Of a DNA stretch of 64,000 nucleotides, positions 43,058 through 64,000 are shown piece by piece; the first letter of the stretch is position 1; every line of letters begins with the position of its first letter. Origin of the DNA: Streptomyces pactum (lineage in GTDB: Bacteria > Actinomycetota > Actinomycetes > Streptomycetales > Streptomycetaceae); contig NZ_JACYXC010000002.1 of assembly GCF_016031615.1 (NCBI RefSeq), positions 186,001 to 250,000 on the forward strand. The letters are read 5' to 3'. Both the position numbers and the translations under genes were made by a program. The notes beneath the pieces are model-generated. The model saw nothing but the letters and a program-made list of their open reading frames with translations. It had not been told where the DNA came from and ran no database searches.

Positions 43058-43063
43058 TACGGT
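43058..43063 (+). promoter_or_regulatory. Likely -10 box of the PKS1 promoter
   Basis: TACGGT fits TANNNT and lies about 20 bp after the last TCCAA heptamer. The expected start point is close to 43070, right at a nine-codon ORF. Confidence 0.5.
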
Positions 43064-43071
43064 GAGGCGAC

Positions 43072-43101
43072 ATGCATCAGAAGATCACACAGGAGACTTG
43101 A
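43072..43101 (+). other. Nine-codon ORF at the predicted PKS1 transcript start
   Basis: ATG at 43072 reads MHQKITQET then TGA. If transcription starts near 43070, this ORF would be at the very 5' end. Possible leader peptide; unproven. Confidence 0.3.
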
Positions 43102-46100
43102 GGACTTTTCACCGGCCGCTCGGAACACCACTGGGTGAAGAGGCTTCGGGGAGCCTGTTTCGCCGCATGCCGGTAACCGAAGGGTGGGGGAATCCGCTCA
43201 GTGGCACGCCTGGTACCTCGAAAAATCCAATGGCCCTCCATTGGCGATGAACCGATGAATTCAGCTGCGCGTGTTTTCCGGGTGACGGGGGACGGTCGAT
43301 GACTAATTCCGAGGAAAATCGAGCCACGGCGTACGGCCGGCCCGCGGACCTGGTCGCGGTCATCGGCAGCTCCGGCGGATTTCCCGGCGCACCGCACCCC
43401 GCGTCTCCGGCCCCCGGCACACCACGGGGCGACGAGGACCAACGGGCCGGCGGCGAGGACCCGGCGGCGGACGGCACCGGGCACCGGACACCGGGCGACC
43501 GGGCCCCCCGCACCCCCGGCGACGGCGACCGGTACACCGAGGACCGCTTCGAGGCCGCCTTCTTCGGCCTGAGCGACGCGGAGGCCGCGGCCGCCACCCC
43601 CGGCGCGCGGCTCGCCACCGAACTGGGCTGGACCGCCCTGGAACACGCCGGCCTGATACCCCGGCAGATCACGCCGGAGCGGACGGTCCTGCACATCGGC
43701 GCGGCGGAACCCGGCGCCACTGACCTCCTCGGCCGCGTCCTCGGCACCCCCGCCCCCGCCGGCATCACGGGCCCGTCCATGACGGACGCCGTCACCCGGG
43801 CGGTCCGGGACCTGCTGGACCACCGCGCCGACCTGGCCTCTCGCCGGCGCCGTCCACCCCGCCCCCGGCACCACCGCCTCCTGCGGGACCGCCCCCGGCA
43901 CCGGGCCGGGCGCTCCCGGCCGCCGCCGCGACGACGCCCGGCGAGAACGGCACGGTCGGCCACCCCCGCGGCGCCGGCGGCGCGCTGCTGGTCCTCAAAC
44001 GCCTCGCCGACGCGGTGCGCGACGGCGACCGCGTCTCCTGCGTGCTGCGGCCCGCCGGCCCCGGCACCACCCCCGGGGCGACCGCGCCCGCCGGCCCCGC
44101 CACCGAGGTGACCGCCTGGACGGAGGCGGTGCGGCGGGCGGCACCCGACCGGTCCCGGACGCAGCTGGGCCCGCTGCTCCTGCTGCCCTACCCCGGCTCC
44201 GCCCCGGACCCGGGCGCACCCGTCCCCGGCACCGGACGGCCCGAAACCCCGGGGACCGCCGTGCCCTGGGTGCTCACCGCCCGTACCGAGGAGGCGCTGG
44301 CCGCCCAGGCCGACCGCCTGCTCGGCCACCTCACCGCCCGCCCCGACCTGACCGCCCAGGACATCGGTCTGGCCCTGGCCACCACCCGCACCCGGTTCGA
44401 GCGGCGCGCCGTGCTGCCGGCCGCGGACCGTGACACGCGAATGGCCGGGCTGCGCGCCCTCGCCGCCGGCGAGCCCGGACCCGAGGTCGTCCACGGCACC
44501 GCCCACGACGGCCACCGGGTGGTCTTCGTCTTCCCGGGCCAGGGCTCCGAGTGGCAGGGCATGGCCCTGGACCTGATGGCCTCCGCCACGGTCTTCCGGG
44601 AACACCTGCACACCTGCGCCGACATCATCGCCCGGCACACCGGCTGGTCACTGCTGGACGTGCTGCGCGGCGCGCCCGGCGCGCCCCCGCTGGAACGCCC
44701 CGAGATCGTCCAGCCGGCCCTGGTGGCGGTGATGACCTCCCTGGCGGCCCTGTGGCGCTCCTGCGGCGTGGAGCCCGACGCGGTGGTCGGCACCTCCATG
44801 GGCGAGATCGCCGCCGCCCACGTCTGCGGCGCCCTCTCCCTGGAGGACGCCCTCGCCCTGGTCATCCGGTGGAGCGCCGCCCAGGGGCTGTTGTTCGCCC
44901 AGGGCGACCTCGCCTCCGTCATGCTGCCCCGGGACGAGCTGGAGACGGAGCTGGCCCGCTGGGGCGACCGGCTGGCCGTCGCCGGCGTCAACGGCCCCCG
45001 GGCCACCCTCGTCTCCGGGGAGGCCGACGCCGTCCAGGAACTGATCGCCCACTTCACGGCCCGAGGCGTACGCGCCCGGCGGACCGCCGTGCGGGTGCCG
45101 GTGCATTCCCGCCTCATCAAGCGGATCGAGGACGATCTGCTGGAGGCCGCCGCCCCGTTCCCCGGCCGTCCGTCGGACGTTCCGTTCCACTCCACCGTCA
45201 CCGGGCGCAGACTGGACACCGCCGGACTCGACGCCGGGTACTGGAACGCCAACCTCCAGGGCGAGATCCGCTTCGACGAGGCGGTCCGCGCCCTGCTGGC
45301 CGACGGGTACACCACCTTCGTCGAGATGAGCCCGCACCCTCTGCTCACCGTGGGCGTCCAGGAGACCGCCGAGCGCGCCGCCGCTGACCGGACGACGGTC
45401 GTCGTCGGCTCCCTCCGCCGCGACCAGGGCGGCCTGGACCGCTTCCTCACCGCCACCGCCGAACTCCACGTACGCGGGGTGCCGGTCGACTGGACCGCCC
45501 TCTGCCCGGCCCCGGGGGACCGGCGGGCCGAACTGCCGACCTACCCGTTCCACGTCCCCGCACCCGGACCCGGTGCCCCGGCCGCCACGGCCGGCCCGCG
45601 GCTGCCCCTGGGCCGCCGGCTTGCCGCCGTCCCGGAGGCCGAACAGCGGCGCCTGCTGACGGAACTGGTGCGCACCCAGGTCACCGCGCTGCGCGGCCCC
45701 GCCGCGACGGGCGCCTTCGCGGCCCACCGGTCCTTCCGCGACCTCGGCTTCGACTCGGTCACCGCGGTCGAACTGCGCAACCGCCTCAACGCGGCGACCG
45801 GCCTGGACGCACCGTCCGCGCTCGTCTTCGACCACCCCACCCCGGCCGCGCTCGTGGACCATCTCCGCCGGACCCTGCTGGGGCTGCCCGGCCCCGGCCA
45901 CATCGAGGCCGGCACCGCCCCGGCGGCCCCCGCGGCGGACGGCGAACCGATCGCCGTCGTCTCGATCGCCTGCCGGTTCCCCGGCGACGTCCGCGGCCCC
46001 GAGGACCTGTGGCGCCTGGTCGCCGAGGAACGGGAGGCGATCACCGGCTTCCCCACGGACCGCGGCTGGGACACCGACGGCCTCTACGACCCCGAACCGG

Positions 46101-47562
46101 GCGTCCCCGGCCGTACCTACGTCCGCCACGGCGCCTTCGTGCCCGACGCCGACCGGTTCGACGCGGCCCTGTTCGGCATCAGCCCGCGCGAGGCACTCGC
46201 CATGGACCCGCAGCAGCGGCTGCTGCTGGAGACCGCGTGGGAGGCCTTCGAACGGGCGGGCATCGACCCGACCGGCCGCCGCGGCAGCCGCACCGGCGTC
46301 TTCATCGGCGGCATGGCCCAGGACTACGGCTCGCCCATGGACCGGCCGGCCCCGGGATCCGACGGTCATCTGCTGACCGGCACCACCGTCAGCGTCCTGT
46401 CCGGCCGGCTCTCCTACGTCCTCGGACTGGAGGGCCCGGCGATCACCGTGGACACCGCCTGCTCCTCCTCCCTCACCGCGCTCCACCTGGCGTGCCAGGC
46501 ACTGCGCCGCGGCGAGTGCTCGACGGCGCTGGCCGGCGGGGTGGCGGTGATGGCGACCCCCGGCATGTTCGTGGAGTTCTCCCGGCAGCGCGGACTGGCC
46601 CCCGACGGCCGCTGCAAGCCGTTCGCGGCGGCGGCGGACGGCACCTCCTGGGGCGAGGGCGCCGGCATCCTGCTGCTGGAGAAGCTGTCCGACGCCCGCC
46701 GCCACGGCCACCGGGTGCTCGCCGTCATCCGGGGCTCGGCGCTCAACCAGGACGGCGCCTCCAACGGGCTGAGCGCCCCCAACGGCCCCTCCCAGCAACG
46801 GCTGGTCCTCCAGGCGCTCGCCGACGCACGCCTCACCGCGGCCGACGTGGACGTGGTGGAGGCGCACGGGACGGGGACGAAGCTGGGTGATCCGATCGAG
46901 GCGCAGGCGCTGCTGGCCACCTACGGCCAGGGGCGGCCGGACGACCGTCCGCTGTGGCTGGGCTCGGTGAAGTCCAACATCGGGCACACCCAGGCCGCCG
47001 CCGGCATCGCCGGTGTGATCAAGATGGTGATGGCGCTGCGCCACGGCGTCCTCCCGCGCACCCTGCACGTGGACGAGCCCACCCCGCACGTGGACTGGTC
47101 GGCGGGTGCGGTGCGGCTGCTGACCGAGGCGCGGGAATGGCCGGCGGGTGACCGGCCGCGCCGGGCCGGTGTCTCGGCCTTCGGCATCAGCGGCACCAAC
47201 GCCCACCTCATCCTGGAGGAGGCGCCCGCCGAGGAGACCACCGGCGAGGTGCCCGCGTCCGGCGACGACCCGGAGGGGGAGCGGGAGGTACCGGGCGGCG
47301 TGGTGCCGTGGATCGTGTCGGGCCGGGACGAGCGGGCGCTGCGGGCGCAGGCGGAGCGGCTGGCGGCGTTCGTTGTGGAGTCGCCCGATGCGGGTGTGGC
47401 GGAGGTGGCGCGGTCGCTGGTGGTCTCCCGTGCGGCACTGGAGCACCGCGCGGTGGTGATCGGCTCCGACCGTGCGGAGCTGCTGTCGGGCCTGCGGGCG
47501 GTGGCGCGGGGCGAGACCCCGGCGGGAACCGCGACCGGCCGGGCCGCGGCCACCGGCAACCC

Positions 47563-61985
<14,423 letters not shown>

Positions 61986-62039
61986 ACTCCTGAACCCGTC
62001 GGGACCGGACTTGCGTCGTGCGGAAGGGCACAACTGACA

Positions 62040-64000
62040 ATGACCAGTGACCAGAAGGTTCTCGACACCCTCAAGCGCCTCACGGTGGACCTGCGCCGCA
62101 CCCGCCAGCGGCTGAAGGAGACCGAGGACCGGGCGCGCGAGCCGATCGCCATCGTCGGCATGGCGTGCCGCTACCCCGGCGACGTCCGCTCCCCCGAGGA
62201 CCTGTGGCGGCTGCTGGCGGACGGCACGGACGCCATCTCCCCGTTCCCCGCCAACCGCGGCTGGGACGAGGACCTCTACGACCCCGACCCGGCCCGGCCC
62301 GGCCACGTCACCGTGCGGGAGGGCGGCTTCCTGCACGACGCGGACCTGTTCGACGCCGAGTTCTTCGGCATCGGCAGCCGCGAGGCTCTGGCCATGGACC
62401 CGCAGCAGCGGCTGCTGCTGGAGACCTCCTGGGAGGCGTGCGAACGCGCCGGCATCGACCCCGGGTCGCTGCGCGGCAGCGGTACCGGCGTCTTCGCCGG
62501 ACTCATCGGCCAGGACTACGCCGCCCGGCTGCGCCAAGCCCCGCACGACCTGGAGGGCTACCTGGGCAACGGCAGCACCGGCAGCGTCGCCTCCGGCCGG
62601 GTCGCCTACGCCCTGGGCCTGGAGGGGCCCGCGGTCACCATCGACACCGCCTGCTCCTCCTCCCTGGTCGCCCTCCACCTGGCGTGCCGCTCACTGCGCC
62701 AGGACGAGTGCTCGCTGGCGCTGGCCGGCGGCGTCACGGTGATGGCGTCCCCGCTGGCCCTGGTGGAGTTCAGCCGGCAGCGCGGACTGTCCGGCCGCGC
62801 CCGCTGCATGGCCTTCGCAGAACAGGCCGACGGCACCGCGCTCGGCGAGGGCGCGGGCATGCTGCTGCTGGAGCGGCTGTCGGACGCGCGCCGCAACGGC
62901 CACCGGGTGCTCGCGGTGATCCGGGGCAGCGCCGTCAACCAGGACGGGGCCAGCAGCGGCCTGACCGCCCCCAGCGGCCCCGCGCAGGCCCGCGTCATCC
63001 GCCGGGCCCTGGACGACGCCGGACTCACCCCGGCGGACGTGGACGCGGTGGAGGCGCACGGCACCGGAACCTCCCTCGGCGACCCCATCGAGGCCCAGGC
63101 ACTGCTGGCCACCTACGGCCGCGGCCGCCCGGCCGGCCGGCCGCTGCGGCTGGGCTCGGTGAAGTCCAACATCGGGCACGCCCAGGCGGCGGCCGGTGTC
63201 GCCGGCGTCATCAAGATGGTGCTGGCGATCCGGCACGGCCTGCTGCCGCGCACCCTGCACATCGACGCGCCCACCTCCCGGGTGGACTGGTCGGCGGGCG
63301 CGGTTCAGCTGCTGACCGAGGAACAGCCGTGGCCGCGGACCGGCCGGCCGCGCCGCGCCGCGGTCTCCTCCTTCGGGGTCAGCGGCACCAACGCCCACCT
63401 GGTCCTCGAAGAGGCCCCCGCCGAACCGCCCGCCGAAACCCCCCGCCGCCCCTGAAGCGCCCGCCACCGCCGCCCGCCCGCCCGTACCCGGGCTCGTACC
63501 GTGGCCGCTGTCGGCACGCACCGAGGCCGCGCTGCGCGAACAGGCCGACCGGCTCCACGCCCGCCTCACCGGTGACCGGCCCGGGCCCGCCGCGACCGAG
63601 GTGGGCGCCGCCCTCGCGCTGACCCGCACCGCCTTCGAGCACCGGGCCGTCGTCCTCGGCGAGGACCGCGACACCCTGCTGGCCGGCCTGGCCGCGCTCG
63701 CCGCCGGCCGGTCCGCCCCCGGCGTCCGGCAGGGCCTGGCCCGGCCCCGGGGACGGGTGACCCTGGTGATCCCCGGGCCCGACACCGGCTGGCGGGAGGC
63801 CGCCGCCGAACTGCTGGACAGCGCGCCGGTCTTCGCCCGGCGGATGGCCGAGTGCGCCGACGCCCTCACCGCCGCCGGGGCCGGGTGGTCCCTGCCCGAC
63901 GTGATCCGCGCGGCCCCCGGCGCCCCGGCGGCCGACCACCCGGACGTCCGCCACGCCGCCCACTGGGCGGTGGCCCTCTCCCTGGTGGCGCTCTGGGAGG
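62040..64000 (+). CDS. Type I polyketide synthase 3 (partial, continues beyond the window)
   Basis: Begins 54 bp after PKS2 with GGAAGGG upstream. N-terminal docking helix (TLKRLTVDLRRTRQRLKE), then KS4 (62139-63415): TACSSSL with the Cys codon at 62652, VEAHGTGTSLGDPIEAQ and KSNIGHAQAAAG, so active. Reading stops at 63455 unless one C is removed from the C6 run near 63446; then the frame continues as APEAPATAARPPVPGLVPWP and into an AT. That AT starts VTLVIPGPDTGW instead of the usual FVFPGQGSQW, so it looks degenerate. The AT active-site serine lies beyond the window edge. Confidence 0.85.

Larger units (their letters stand above)
42371..43298. other. Divergent regulatory region between SARP and PKS1
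   Basis: About 930 bp, noticeably richer in A/T than the genes around it. Contains a dyad GTGAC-ACTG-GTCAC (42781-42794), a 10-bp inverted repeat TACGGAAGTT (42658-42667) / AACTTCCGTA (42738-42747), the triple TCCAA repeat, a -10 box and a nine-codon ORF. No full gene. Confidence 0.6.

Overview
The window is very GC-rich (third codon positions almost all G or C) and its gene content is that of a Streptomyces or close relative: a gamma-butyrolactone type receptor and AfsA homologue, a SARP activator with a TTA codon, modular type I polyketide synthases, a DasR-like operator, and TerD, DUF1876 and F420-linked proteins. No rRNA, tRNA, CRISPR array, insertion sequence or phage gene was seen. Taxon and product assignments are inferences from the translated sequence; no database search was run.

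Layout. (1) 0.15-13.3 kb, mixed chromosomal genes: a CtpI-type P-type ATPase, a haloacetate-dehalogenase-like hydrolase, an F420/NADP reductase-like protein, a medium-chain reductase, a GNAT enzyme, a secreted AA10 chitin/cellulose monooxygenase behind a perfect DasR-type palindrome, a DoxX-like membrane protein, a secreted RTX-repeat protein, a DUF1876 protein and an NTF2-like protein. (2) 13.5-20.1 kb, an accessory signalling block: an MFS exporter, a GBL-receptor type TetR regulator (ScbR/ArpA class), a divergent AfsA/MmfL-type signal synthase, a HAD phosphatase like MmfP, then dihydroxyacetone kinase subunits DhaL and DhaK. AfsA-type enzymes use dihydroxyacetone phosphate, so the kinase genes may supply the precursor. 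(3) 20.3-41.5 kb, housekeeping and accessory genes: cyclophilin, a large GT2 glycosyltransferase, VOC proteins, a GNAT enzyme, an XRE-cupin regulator with a 33-bp operator over its own start codon, a TerD-CAP-CAP fusion, a CapA-like protein, a HxlR regulator divergent from a VOC gene, a secreted GH3 glucosidase, a 3-hydroxyisobutyryl-CoA hydrolase-like protein, small proteins, a lipoprotein, a DUF6766-like membrane protein with a coupled 27-aa peptide, an F420-dependent oxidoreductase and an epimerase. (4) 41.6-64 kb, the start of a type I PKS cluster: a SARP activator transcribed away from three consecutive PKS genes running off the right edge.

PKS architecture after repairing frame breaks: PKS1 = decayed KS - AT - ACP (loading), KS-AT-DH-KR-ACP; PKS2 = KS-AT-KR-ACP, KS-AT-DH-KR-ACP; PKS3 = KS-AT... 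(cut by the window). All three extender ATs seen in full carry GHSQGE and YASHS, the methylmalonyl-CoA signature, so a methyl-branched reduced polyketide is expected. The PKS genes contain about eight single-base indels, several in G or C runs and two as compensating pairs. I treat them as likely sequence or assembly errors, but decay cannot be excluded. The SARP-PKS1 intergenic region has three TCCAA repeats spaced exactly 11 bp, as expected for a SARP operator.
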